From NCBI RefSeq assembly GCF_010378095.1, contig NZ_WNJL01000037.1, forward strand, positions 186,001 to 250,000: a stretch of DNA of 64,000 nucleotides. Direction: 5' to 3'. The stretch is from Acidithiobacillus ferrianus. Lineage in GTDB: Bacteria; Pseudomonadota; Gammaproteobacteria; Acidithiobacillales; Acidithiobacillaceae. Shown piece by piece: positions 37,577 to 47,846 of this stretch. A program made the translations under genes and the position numbers. Every line of letters starts with the position of its first letter. Within the stretch, counting starts at the first letter, position 1. The notes below the pieces were generated by a model. The model did not search any database. It was given only the letters and a program-made list of their open reading frames with translations, and had not been told where the DNA came from.

Positions 37577-40500
37577 ACGAATCCACCATCGAACACCACG
37601 CCATCGCCCTCTTCCGCGAACTGGGCTACACCTACGCATTCGGCCCCAACATCGGCCCGGATAGCGACCATCCTGAACGCGAAGACTACACCGAAGCCCT
37701 GCTGCTGGAACGCCTGCGCACCGCCATCCATACGCTCAATCCCGCCGTCCCTAAAGACATCCGCGACGAGGCCTTGCGCATGGTGCGGGATGCCGCCCAC
37801 GGCGGGTTGATGACTCAGAATAACCTCATCCAGCGCATGCTGGTGGAAGGCGTGCGGGTGGCGCATCAGGTGGACGGCGAAGAGCGCGGCATCATCGTCC
37901 GCCTGCTGGATTACGATCACCCCGAAAAGAACGATTTTCTGGTGGCCAACCAGTACACCGTCATTCATGACCGTATCAACCGCCGAGCAGACCTGGTCGT
38001 CTTTATCAACGGCATGCCCCTGGGCCTCTTTGAACTGAAAAACATGGCCGATGCCAATGCTACCGTGCGCAAAGCCTGGAACCAGTTGCAGACCTATCAG
38101 GCGGATATCCCGAACCTCATGGCCTACAACGCCGTGCTGGTCATCAGTGATGGCCTTAAGGCCGCCATGGGCTGCCTGGGCGCCCCCTACGAACGCTTCC
38201 TGCCGTGGAAGACCATCGACGGTCAGGAACTCATGCAAAAGGGGGATGACCCCTTACGCTTCCTGATTCACGGTGTTTTTGAACCCGGCCGCTTTCTGGA
38301 CCTGCTGCGGTACTTCGTCGCCTTTGAAGACGATGGCCGCAAACTCAGCAAGAAGATCGCCGCCTATCATCAGTTCCACGCCGCCCACAAAGCCCTGCTG
38401 ACCATCCTGGCCGCTGCCGGCATCGGCGGCGACCGCCGGGGTGGTGTGGTCTGGCATACCCAGGGGTCCGGCAAGAGCCTCACCATGCTGTTCTTCGCGG
38501 GTATGCTCATCCAGCATCCCGCACTGGAAAACCCCACGATCCTCATGCTCACCGACCGCACGAACCTGGACACCCAGTTGTTCGATACCTTTGCGGCGGG
38601 CAGCCAGCTTTTACGGCAAGACCCGCAACAGGCCGACAGCGTCAGTGATTTGCGGGAATTGCTGCAAAGGGCGTCGGGGGGTGTGGTCTTCAGCACCATC
38701 CAGAAATTCCAGAAAGACCGCCACGAACCCCAGGGCAAGCACCCGGTATTGTCCGACCGAAAGAACATCATCGTCATGGTGGATGAGGCCCAGCGCAGCC
38801 AGTACGAAATTCTGGACGGCTATGCCGCCAATCTGCGGGCGGCCTTGCCCAACGCGACCTTCGTGGCCTTCACCGGCACCCCACTGGAACTGGATGACCG
38901 GGATACGCGGGTGGTGTTCGGCGATTACATCGACATCTACGACATCCAGCGGGCCGTCGAGGACGGCGCCACCGTGCCCATCTATTACGAAAGTCGCCTA
39001 GTGCGCCTCAACCTGCCGGAAGACCAGCGGCCCCTCATCGACAGCACCTTTGAGGAAATCACCGAAGACGACGAGCAGGATAGCAAGGAACGCCTCAAAA
39101 CCCGCTGGGCGCAACTGGAAGCCCTGGTTGGCGCCCCCAAGCGAGTGGAACAGATTGCCGCCGATATGCTGGACCATTGGGAAAAGCGCAAGAGCATCCT
39201 GTCCGGCAAGGCCATGATCGTCGCCATGAGCCGCCGCATCGCCGTGGAACTCTATGATGCCATCATCCGTATTCATCCCGACTGGCACAGCGAAGACGAC
39301 ATGCAAGGCCGCATCAAGGTGGTCATGACGGGTTCGGCCAGCGATCCCATCGAATGGAAGCCGCACATCCGCAGCAAGGCGGGCAATGAAGCCATTGCCG
39401 ACCGCCTGAAAGACCCGGATGATCCGTTAGAAATCGTCATCGTGCGAGATATGTGGCTGACGGGCTTCGATGCCCCGGCCCTGAATACGCTGTACGTGGA
39501 CAAACCCATGCGCGGGCACACCCTCATGCAGGCCATCGCCCGCGTCAACCGGGTCTTCACCAACAAGTCCGGCGGCCTGGTAGTGGACTACATCGGCATC
39601 GCCCAGGATCTGAAAAACGCCATCGCCACTTACACCCGGTCCGGGGGCAAAGGGAACCCGGCGGAAACCGTAGAGGCCGCCATCAAGGTGCTGCTGGAAA
39701 AACTGGACATCTGCCGCAGTATGTTCCACGGCTGTGACTATCAGGATTATCTGACCGGCGACGGATCGGAAAAGGTGGCCACCCTGCGCAAGGGCACCGA
39801 GTTCATCCTGTCCCAGGAACTCACGGAAGAAGGCATCAAGCGCCGTTTCCGAAATGCCACATCGGGGCTCAGGAAGGCCGCCACGCTGGCGGCGGGCGAC
39901 GATGTGGTGGAACGTTGCCGCACCGAGATCGTTTTCTTCCTGAGTGTCCGCGCCACTCTGGACAAGACCAGCGACGCGGAATCCCTGGTGGAAGAGCAGG
40001 AATACGCCATTCGCCAGTTGATTGACCAGTCCATCGCCCCGGAAGGCGTGGTGGACCTGTATGCGGTGGCGGGGCTGCCCAAAAGCGAAATATCCCTGCT
40101 GTCCGATGAATTCATCCACCAGATCGAGGCCATGCCCGAAAAGAATCTGGCGCTGGAAATGCTCAGAAGGCTGCTACAGGACAAGGTCCGCAAGGAAGGC
40201 AAAGGCAACCTGATCCAGAGCAAAGCCTTTTCGGAAAAGCTGGAAGAAGCCCTGCGCAAGTACCATAACAGGTCGGTGGATACGGTCGAGGTGATGCAGG
40301 AACTCATTGAACTGGCGAAAGCCTTGCAGGCGCTGGATCAGCGTCATGCGGAACTGGGCCTCAGCAAAGAGGAAGCGGCGTTTTATGACGCCCTGGCGAC
40401 CAACGATTCCGCCGTGCAGGCCATGGGCGACGATGCTCTGAAAATGATCGCCAAGGAAGTGGCCGATACCGTGCGCCAGAACACGCGCATCGACTGGTCC

Positions 40501-40632
40501 ATCCGGGAACAGGCGCGGGCGCATTTGCGGCGCATGGTGAAACGGGTCTTACGGAAACACGGCTACCCACCCGACATGCAGGAAGGGGCGGTGAATATGG
40601 TCATTGAGCAGGCTGAGGGGTTGGTGGCATAG
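37573..40632 (+). CDS. hsdR: Type I restriction-modification, restriction subunit
   Basis: Motor and endonuclease subunit of 1019 residues. The N-terminal nuclease domain has Asp140 and Glu154-Leu-Lys156, a PD-(D/E)xK site. The helicase domains follow with Walker A Gly-Ser-Gly-Lys-Ser (298-302), DEAD-like Asp-Glu-Ala-Gln-Arg and the Phe-Thr-Gly-Thr-Pro motif, then helicase C with Gly-Phe-Asp-Ala-Pro and Gln-Ala-Ile-Ala-Arg-Val-Asn-Arg. The helical C-terminal part binds HsdM. It appears intact. Its end abuts the convergent membrane-protein gene without a gap. Confidence 0.96.
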   Translation: MNESTIEHHAIALFRELGYTYAFGPNIGPDSDHPEREDYTEALLLERLRTAIHTLNPAVPKDIRDEALRMVRDAAHGGLMTQNNLIQRMLVEGVRVAHQVDGEERGIIVRLLDYDHPEKNDFLVANQYTVIHDRINRRADLVVFINGMPLGLFELKNMADANATVRKAWNQLQTYQADIPNLMAYNAVLVISDGLKAAMGCLGAPYERFLPWKTIDGQELMQKGDDPLRFLIHGVFEPGRFLDLLRYFVAFEDDGRKLSKKIAAYHQFHAAHKALLTILAAAGIGGDRRGGVVWHTQGSGKSLTMLFFAGMLIQHPALENPTILMLTDRTNLDTQLFDTFAAGSQLLRQDPQQADSVSDLRELLQRASGGVVFSTIQKFQKDRHEPQGKHPVLSDRKNIIVMVDEAQRSQYEILDGYAANLRAALPNATFVAFTGTPLELDDRDTRVVFGDYIDIYDIQRAVEDGATVPIYYESRLVRLNLPEDQRPLIDSTFEEITEDDEQDSKERLKTRWAQLEALVGAPKRVEQIAADMLDHWEKRKSILSGKAMIVAMSRRIAVELYDAIIRIHPDWHSEDDMQGRIKVVMTGSASDPIEWKPHIRSKAGNEAIADRLKDPDDPLEIVIVRDMWLTGFDAPALNTLYVDKPMRGHTLMQAIARVNRVFTNKSGGLVVDYIGIAQDLKNAIATYTRSGGKGNPAETVEAAIKVLLEKLDICRSMFHGCDYQDYLTGDGSEKVATLRKGTEFILSQELTEEGIKRRFRNATSGLRKAATLAAGDDVVERCRTEIVFFLSVRATLDKTSDAESLVEEQEYAIRQLIDQSIAPEGVVDLYAVAGLPKSEISLLSDEFIHQIEAMPEKNLALEMLRRLLQDKVRKEGKGNLIQSKAFSEKLEEALRKYHNRSVDTVEVMQELIELAKALQALDQRHAELGLSKEEAAFYDALATNDSAVQAMGDDALKMIAKEVADTVRQNTRIDWSIREQARAHLRRMVKRVLRKHGYPPDMQEGAVNMVIEQAEGLVA

Positions 40633-41025
40633 TTATCTATGTGGGTGCCAAACGAGGAGATGAGGATCACAAAATAACGCGACAAATCCAATAATATATA
40701 TTGCAAAAGTTAGCCAGTAGAGAGGGTTGTTTTTTAACATTGGCCAAAATCCAAAATACTTTCTTTCAAGCCTCTTTTGAATTTTAAGTATATAGACATT
40801 ATCGCTTTTATTAGCAACCTTCCGGATAACTCTTATTATCTTTGGAAATTTATCTCTTCCGTATTGCATATAGCATAGCCACACTAAAAACGAAAGCAGG
40901 CTAAGGAGCACTGATTGTGCCGCCAAAGCCGCTATTTCAGACAAAAAGCCAATCGTTATTGCTGAATAATTAAGAAACTGAGACCACTCTGCAAACTGTT
41001 TTTCGATTTCTGCATCAGTATTCAT
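40633..41025 (-). CDS. Small membrane protein linked to KAP NTPase
   Basis: A 130-residue protein with hydrophobic helices near residues 22-35, 37-54 and 102-118, separated by a basic cytoplasmic-looking segment (Lys-Ile-Ile-Arg-Val-Ile-Arg-Lys...Gln-Lys-Arg-Leu-Glu-Arg-Lys). It follows the KAP NTPase gene by 72 bases on the same strand and shares its A+T-rich composition, so the two were probably acquired together. I do not recognise the family. Pairing of an NTPase with a membrane protein is a common theme in phage-defence systems, in which the membrane protein is the effector; that is inference here. Confidence 0.7.
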   Translation of the reverse strand: MNTDAEIEKQFAEWSQFLNYSAITIGFLSEIAALAAQSVLLSLLSFLVWLCYMQYGRDKFPKIIRVIRKVANKSDNVYILKIQKRLERKYFGFWPMLKNNPLYWLTFAIYIIGFVALFCDPHLLVWHPHR

Positions 41026-41097
41026 AACTGCCTCAAAGGATCTATACCAGCCAACATACGACCACCACAGCTCACCTTACGTTATGGGCAAACGACG

Positions 41098-42975
41098 TTA
41101 CGTCGCATATTTCTCGAAGGCTTTACCGATTGCCTCTACTATACGTTTTTTCATGTGTAAAGAGAGCCGCTTCGGTACAGAAGCCTCCTCTATCTCAAAG
41201 CGCAATGACTTGCGAACAGAATCGAGCGTGTCCTTTTCCTCCCCAAAGATATCCCCCATATGTTGATATGGCGACTTAGTATAACGAGAAAGGATCATTT
41301 CCGCGAAAGCCCGTTTAACAGCGTTACTCATTTTTTCTATGCCAGACAAAATCTCCTTTGTTTCCAGATATCCAAAAAACACGTTCCGGTTCCATTCAGA
41401 TTGCAGTCCAAAGGTTTGATATAAGGTTTTCATGTCTGAGCTAGTGTAAAGCTCTTTCCAGTCATCTTGAGCCCGCTGTTTCAAACGAACTTCGTCAATT
41501 AAAGGTGTGTTTAACTGCGCGTATTCAAAAACCTGCTTTGCAATCCCGTCAAGGTTGGGGTATTGAAAGGGGATACGGCTTAACTCATTCTGGTCAATGG
41601 AAGTTCTCTGGGCTTCTAAAATCCGATCTATAGCTTGCTTCGCGCATGTTAACAGATCCTGTTCGCTGTAGACGTTCGTCAATCCTTCTTTTAAGAAATA
41701 CTCTAGAAAACTAGCCATATGTATAATACCAGTAACGGATACATTATCTTCTCGCAATTGCCTGAGCGACTCGTCAAGTGCAGTGCTAAAGCTATCGTCA
41801 TCCAGAAGACTGTAGTCTGAAAATAGCATCCTTAACTGATCCTGTTCCGGAAATGTCTTCTCGACGAAGTCATGAAATTCAATATTTATATCTTTTTCAA
41901 AAACCACGCCATGATAAACGAACAGTGCGGCTATTTTTGATAAGTATCCAGATTGCCGGAAAGAGGAGAAATTTTCCCGTATGCGACTGTATATATTGCG
42001 TTTATCACGGATATCATTGCGCCACGTGTTTTCTTCCCCTGCTCCACTCGTGCGTTGCATGAGCGACGACAGATCAAACGCCAACGTCGCCTGGCCTTGT
42101 ATGGTTTCAATGATTTCTTCCATACCAATCTGATGATTCTTATGCTCTATCAGATAAGCTAAAACACAGCAGGATACGTTTTCAATAAATGCATCATAGT
42201 GAATTTCATTTCTTATGTGGCCAGACTTGACCGCCAAGCGCTTAACCAAATGGTATGCAGTGATCAAGATTCTGGCGTTTGCCTCATAATCTTTCGGTAG
42301 CATGTTAAAGGTATTTCTTTCCGCTACAATGACGCGCGAGGCAGTCTTCTCAGCTTCATCACATGAGATACCAGATAGATAGGCCAGTATTTGATCCAGA
42401 TCAAATTCGTATTTATAGGTGTATCTAACCGTCTTTTCTTTTGCTATGCGATATACTGTTTCACTCGGATCTGACGTTGAATCTTCTGATTTGTCAATTT
42501 CTTCTTCATTGCAAACGATTATACATTTCACATGGCGCTGAGAACAATACCTGTCGATATACCCTATTAGCTCAGATGTATCTATCAATTTAGAAGCACG
42601 TTCTAAGTCGTCAAAGATTATGACGATATCGCGGACTGGCATCGAAAGCTGCGGCAAAACAAGGTCAATCTGGTGTAGACTGGCTGCTGTTTTGACGGCG
42701 GTTCGCGCAAGTGCCGAACCTATTTTGAATATTGAAGATTTAACATAAGGGTATACCGCCTGAATCACCAAATGATCAATCTCTTCATTTTTGGTAATCC
42801 CGAACAGCGACACATAGGCCGTCTTTTTCCCTCTTTCTTCCAGCAATCTTTTGATTTTGTTGTTGGCAAAATACGTTTTGCCAGAGCCCCAGGGACCGGT
42901 AACCATTATTGCATAATCCGACTCATTGTCCGCGCAGTAGGATTCGATGCCTTCCAGTATTTCATCATTAGTCAT
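41098..42975 (-). CDS. KAP-family P-loop NTPase
   Basis: A 625-residue protein. Walker A is Gly-Pro-Trp-Gly-Ser-Gly-Lys-Thr (27-34) and Walker B is Ile-Val-Ile-Ile-Phe-Asp-Asp-Leu-Glu-Arg (117-126); the Gly-x-Trp-Gly-x-Gly-Lys and Asp-Asp-Leu-(Asp/Glu)-Arg pattern marks the KAP group, which includes the phage-exclusion protein PifA. The C-terminal 350 residues are helical with no recognised effector domain. The gene is distinctly A+T-rich and uses rare-looking codons compared with the backbone. No membrane helix is evident in it, unlike some KAP proteins; that role may fall to the small protein encoded next. A defence ATPase is the likeliest role. Confidence 0.82.
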   Translation of the reverse strand: MTNDEILEGIESYCADNESDYAIMVTGPWGSGKTYFANNKIKRLLEERGKKTAYVSLFGITKNEEIDHLVIQAVYPYVKSSIFKIGSALARTAVKTAASLHQIDLVLPQLSMPVRDIVIIFDDLERASKLIDTSELIGYIDRYCSQRHVKCIIVCNEEEIDKSEDSTSDPSETVYRIAKEKTVRYTYKYEFDLDQILAYLSGISCDEAEKTASRVIVAERNTFNMLPKDYEANARILITAYHLVKRLAVKSGHIRNEIHYDAFIENVSCCVLAYLIEHKNHQIGMEEIIETIQGQATLAFDLSSLMQRTSGAGEENTWRNDIRDKRNIYSRIRENFSSFRQSGYLSKIAALFVYHGVVFEKDINIEFHDFVEKTFPEQDQLRMLFSDYSLLDDDSFSTALDESLRQLREDNVSVTGIIHMASFLEYFLKEGLTNVYSEQDLLTCAKQAIDRILEAQRTSIDQNELSRIPFQYPNLDGIAKQVFEYAQLNTPLIDEVRLKQRAQDDWKELYTSSDMKTLYQTFGLQSEWNRNVFFGYLETKEILSGIEKMSNAVKRAFAEMILSRYTKSPYQHMGDIFGEEKDTLDSVRKSLRFEIEEASVPKRLSLHMKKRIVEAIGKAFEKYAT

Positions 42976-43085
42976 ATTGATTGCATCACCTTCAAATCTG
43001 TTGATGGTGGTGGTTAATAATAGCGCACCTGCTTAGCCCCCTAGTTCTAAGATTGGATGAGGCGGAATGTCGCATCCACCTATCG

Positions 43086-44057
43086 CTATTTACCCATAGT
43101 CTTCTTTATGGCTGCCGTTAGTTTGGATTCTGCTAGACGGCAGATTTCCGCTGGTGTCGCCCTCTCATTCTTCTTTGTCGGCGTGCTCTTCTTGGGCAGG
43201 TTGGACGCAGGCCCTGGGGAGAACGTCGAATTTGTGCCCTTGCACGCCGCCTTTGCATCGGGGAAGTGCGCAACCATGAGGTCGGTAGCTTCCGCAAGGA
43301 TCGCCGCGCACACATCAAGCGCTTGGGCGATGTAGGTTCGGTCTGTATTGTTTTCGAGGCCGGTTCCGCGCCCGTTGGGTTCGATGCGATAAAAAGACAA
43401 CGGTAAAATGTGGATATGCTGCGACCAAAGGTCGTAGAGGGCATTAAATTGGCCTTTATCAAAGCCCACCTTGGCCAACATCATGTCTCGGTTGTCGATT
43501 ATCGGAAATCGACCTTTAAGGCACTGCTTCTGCACATCAGTGGGGAGAGTTGCAAAAAACTCATTATTTTTCAAACGCCCCTGGAGCTCGGTGCGCTGCT
43601 GTTCAAACTCCACTATATTGTCCGTTATACCCAAATTCTTGTGCAGATCGATGCGGCGGGTGCAGTCGTTGAGATGCATCACGTTGATGCGGGTTTTCAG
43701 TTCAGCCTCTGACTCAGGCGTTTCAATCAAATAGCTGAATAGCAAGTAACCATCAAGTAGCCCACGGGCATGTCCCGCCACAGCGGCAAACTGCCAATCA
43801 TCGAAGTCCGAACGGATCCAGCGCGACAACGGGGTTGCTCGAATCATGGCAATCCCGGTGCCACACATGCGGGTAAAGACTCGCGAGGCATAGCCTACAT
43901 TCGAGGACACGAAACGGTTCGCCGTAGCCTGACTAACGGCGGTAGCTTCGCATATTGCTGCGTCAAACTTCTGCAGGGCAATCGTGTAGGCATCTCTATC
44001 AACGGTTGGTTTTTTCGTCTCAGTCACGGTCAAACTCATCAGCAATCTTGTCTTCAT
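43086..44057 (-). CDS. Hypothetical protein, possibly DUF5677-like
   Basis: A soluble protein of about 323 residues from the ATG at 44057. The centre, with Ala-Val-Ala-Gly-His-Ala-Arg-Gly-Leu-Leu-Asp-Gly-Tyr-Leu-Leu-Phe-Ser-Tyr, resembles the helical core of DUF5677-like proteins, and an aromatic/His-rich stretch follows (Tyr-Asp-Leu-Trp-Ser-Gln-His-Ile-His). The C-terminal 60 residues are Lys/Pro/Thr-rich and probably disordered. The frame is open to 44177, with TTG and ATG starts there directly after the neighbouring stop; none of the starts has a good ribosome-binding site. It is encoded 110 bases upstream of the KAP gene on the same strand and could belong to the same system. Confidence 0.55.
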   Translation of the reverse strand: MKTRLLMSLTVTETKKPTVDRDAYTIALQKFDAAICEATAVSQATANRFVSSNVGYASRVFTRMCGTGIAMIRATPLSRWIRSDFDDWQFAAVAGHARGLLDGYLLFSYLIETPESEAELKTRINVMHLNDCTRRIDLHKNLGITDNIVEFEQQRTELQGRLKNNEFFATLPTDVQKQCLKGRFPIIDNRDMMLAKVGFDKGQFNALYDLWSQHIHILPLSFYRIEPNGRGTGLENNTDRTYIAQALDVCAAILAEATDLMVAHFPDAKAACKGTNSTFSPGPASNLPKKSTPTKKNERATPAEICRLAESKLTAAIKKTMGK

Positions 44058-44177
44058 TAATACTGCACTCTGGGGGCGCAGTACCCTAGTGATAGTAAAG
44101 TTAAGACTTCCAGAACGCACCCCAACATCGAATTTCCAGTTACCATCCGAGTTCAGCCATCCGGCCATAACCGCCAA

Positions 44178-44420
44178 TTAGACCAGAACAGCCACCTTGG
44201 CATAGCTTTGAAAGAAATCATCCTGTAGCAACGGAAATCCCGGCCCATCCAGACGGATACACCAGACAATACCCTCGCGGTCTTCATAGAGCATCCCCAC
44301 CATGTCGGGGGTGTGCGTCGTGACGATCTCAGGAATACCCATGGAACGGGATTCTCGATGACTTAATGGCAAAATGGGCAATGCATACAGCAGGTTCTTA
44401 TCCAAGGTGGTGACCAACAC
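44178..44420 (-). CDS. Small hypothetical protein
   Basis: Eighty codons from GTG at 44420, or 54 from an ATG at 44342. The product has Pro-Glu-Ile-Val-Thr-Thr-His-Thr-Pro and Ile-Val-Trp-Cys-Ile-Arg-Leu-Asp-Gly-Pro-Gly-Phe. I recognise no family. It abuts the next gene on the same strand without a gap, which argues for a real or formerly real gene, but it may be a fragment. Confidence 0.35.
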   Translation of the reverse strand: MLVTTLDKNLLYALPILPLSHRESRSMGIPEIVTTHTPDMVGMLYEDREGIVWCIRLDGPGFPLLQDDFFQSYAKVAVLV

Positions 44421-44559
44421 ATTCCCGGTCCATTATCCGGTGCTCACTTGCCGCTTGATGACGGCACCAACTCCATGCAGTTATTTCTGGTCGACGTAGC
44501 CAGACTTTGTATCAGTGAGATAATTGAAAAAAGTTCTATAGACATCGGGAAGTGGCCGG

Positions 44560-44913
44560 TTACTGAGGTTCCACCACAACCGCCGTTCCATACGCCGTGA
44601 CTTCATTCATGGCCTGCCCTTGTCCAGCGTCAAACTCACCGGAATCAAAACGCATGCCCAGGACGGCATTGGCGCCGAGGGACCGCGCATGCTCGGCCAG
44701 TTGTTCCAGGGCATCATCCCGCGTCTGGGTAATCATTTTGAGATATCCAGCCTGCTTCCCGCCGAAGATCGCGCGGACGCCACCCAGGAAATTGCCGACG
44801 ATATTGCGGGATCGGACACCCGTGCCGTAGACCGGCCCAATGACACGGACCACACGCATACCGGGGCAGTCGTTGATGGTGAGGATGAGGACGGGTTTTT
44901 GTTCTGCTGACAT
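44560..44913 (-). CDS. YbjQ/UPF0145 family protein
   Basis: A 117-residue protein of the YbjQ family (putative heavy-metal-binding, forms pentameric rings in known structures). The family pattern is Gly-x-Val-x-Gly...Arg-Asp-Ala, then Leu-Gly-Ala-Asn-Ala-Val-Leu-Gly-Met-Arg-Phe-Asp, and a C-terminal Tyr-Gly-Thr-Ala-Val. Function is not established. It starts at the ATG at 44913. It looks more like backbone than its island neighbours in composition. Confidence 0.85.
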   Translation of the reverse strand: MSAEQKPVLILTINDCPGMRVVRVIGPVYGTGVRSRNIVGNFLGGVRAIFGGKQAGYLKMITQTRDDALEQLAEHARSLGANAVLGMRFDSGEFDAGQGQAMNEVTAYGTAVVVEPQ

Positions 44914-45044
44914 AAGCTCAGTATGATTGACGGGTCATCTCTCAGCAAGCAGCATCAACCTGCGCCTCTCACGGTATATGCGGGACTTCGTTGCCATGAG
45001 CCTTCTGCAACGACTGGACGACCGCACCCGGAAAGGGCGGCCCT

Positions 45045-45270
45045 CTACACCAGCCGGACCGGCCCTGGATACCGCTCCAGTGTCACATCATTGGTCAACA
45101 GTACAAATCCCTCGACCGTTGCCTGTGCAATCAACAGCCGGTCGAACGGGTCTCTGTGAATCAACGGCAAGGTGTCCACCTCAACAGCATGTTCCCCGGA
45201 TATGGGCAACTCAACGTATCCGTTGTCGATCAGCCCACAGCAGCAGATGCGTGTCCAGCAATAGCTTCAC
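45045..45270 (-). pseudogene. VapC-like PIN toxin, internally deleted
   Basis: The start GTG (45270) reads Val-Lys-Leu-Leu-Leu-Asp-Thr-His-Leu-Leu-Leu-Trp-Ala, the normal N-terminus of a VapC PIN toxin. The frame then breaks, and a second frame continues Asp-Asn-Gly-Tyr-Val-Glu-Leu-Pro-Ile-Ser-Gly-Glu-His-Ala...His-Arg-Asp-Pro-Phe-Asp-Arg-Leu-Leu-Ile-Ala-Gln-Ala to the TAG at 45045. About 45 residues of the centre are missing. The toxin is therefore inactive. Confidence 0.75.
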
Positions 45271-45513
45271 TCGCCGCCCTCGAACAAGGACTCAATTTCG
45301 TCGGCACCCATCGTGTTGAAATCATCCGGCACCTTGATCTGACCGGACAAAAACCCAAACCGCTTCCTCTGCGATGCGTCCGGCGTTTCCAGCGCGATGA
45401 CCTTCACCATAGGCTTCCCCCGCCTTGGCGATCACGAAAGAATCACCCTTGGCAGCCTTCTCAACCAACTTGGAAAGCTGCGTTTTCGCTTCGTGAATAT
45501 TGTATGTCTGCAT
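45267..45513 (-). pseudogene. Phd/YefM-type antitoxin with single-base frameshift
   Basis: The frame from ATG 45513 reads Met-Gln-Thr-Tyr-Asn-Ile-His-Glu-Ala-Lys-Thr-Gln-Leu-Ser-Lys-Leu-Val, a standard Phd-fold antitoxin, and is correct for about 32 residues. At the run of five C's (45417-45421 on the plus strand) an extra base shifts it; in the next frame it continues Lys-Pro-Met-Val-Lys-Val-Ile-Ala-Leu-Glu to Leu-Phe-Glu-Gly-Gly-Glu and a TGA overlapping the toxin GTG. A homopolymer sequencing error would explain this as well as true decay, though the partner toxin is broken too. Confidence 0.75.
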
Positions 45514-45536
45514 GACTGCCCCCATGTGGACCAAGA

Positions 45537-45665
45537 CTAGTGAACCCAGTCTACCAGAACGCGTCGCTTCACCACCTTTTCCCGCTGCGCGGCCCAGAGG
45601 GTCGCTTCCGCCTTGGTGTCGAAAGTGCCCGACAGGGTGGGATACTCTTTATCGTTGCACCAATT
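45537..45665 (-). pseudogene. Tyrosine integrase N-terminal remnant
   Basis: A minus-strand frame ending at TAG (45539-45537) reads Tyr-Pro-Thr-Leu-Ser-Gly-Thr-Phe-Asp-Thr-Lys-Ala-Glu-Ala-Thr-Leu-Trp-Ala-Ala-Gln-Arg-Glu. This is very like the arm-binding N-terminus of the intact integrase at 63571 (Ser-Arg-Thr-Phe-Asp-Thr-Lys-Ala-Asp-Ala-Glu-Arg-Trp-Ala-Arg). Only about 40 residues remain. It lies just after the 3' end of the CAU tRNA, where an integrase of a tRNA-targeting island would be. Confidence 0.6.
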
Positions 45666-45699
45666 AGCGTTTGCCGATTGTGTGACCACTTGATTTTAT

Positions 45700-45776
<77 letters not shown>

Positions 45777-45835
45777 TGAAGTTAAAGATATGGAGCGCAC
45801 CACCTCACGCCCCATGCCACTTTAAAGAACACCCG

Positions 45836-47728
<1,893 letters not shown>

Positions 47729-47787
47729 AACCACCCTGCACTCGCGGAAAGCCGCACATTGTATAAAAAAAAATACACGCTTGGGAA

Positions 47788-47825
47788 GGTGCCTCGGGAT
47801 CATGGAACCCGGCACCCGAAGCACC
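47788..47825 (-). other. Hairpin in the dnaG-rpoD spacer
   Basis: GGTGCTTCGGG (47825-47815) pairs with CCCGAGGCACC (47798-47788) on the minus strand, 11 bp with one mismatch. A run of T's flanked by GTAT/ATAC lies 13 bases further on. This could be a processing or attenuation signal that sets the ratio of dnaG to rpoD message, as the corresponding spacer does in E. coli. The gap between stem and T's is too long for an ordinary terminator. Confidence 0.4.
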
Positions 47826-47846
47826 CTTTGTCGAATCATTCCCGCT

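Noticed and set aside
45156..45515. Plus-strand frame opposite the VapBC-like remnants
   Set aside because: It reads across two identifiable minus-strand pseudogenes and has no family likeness.
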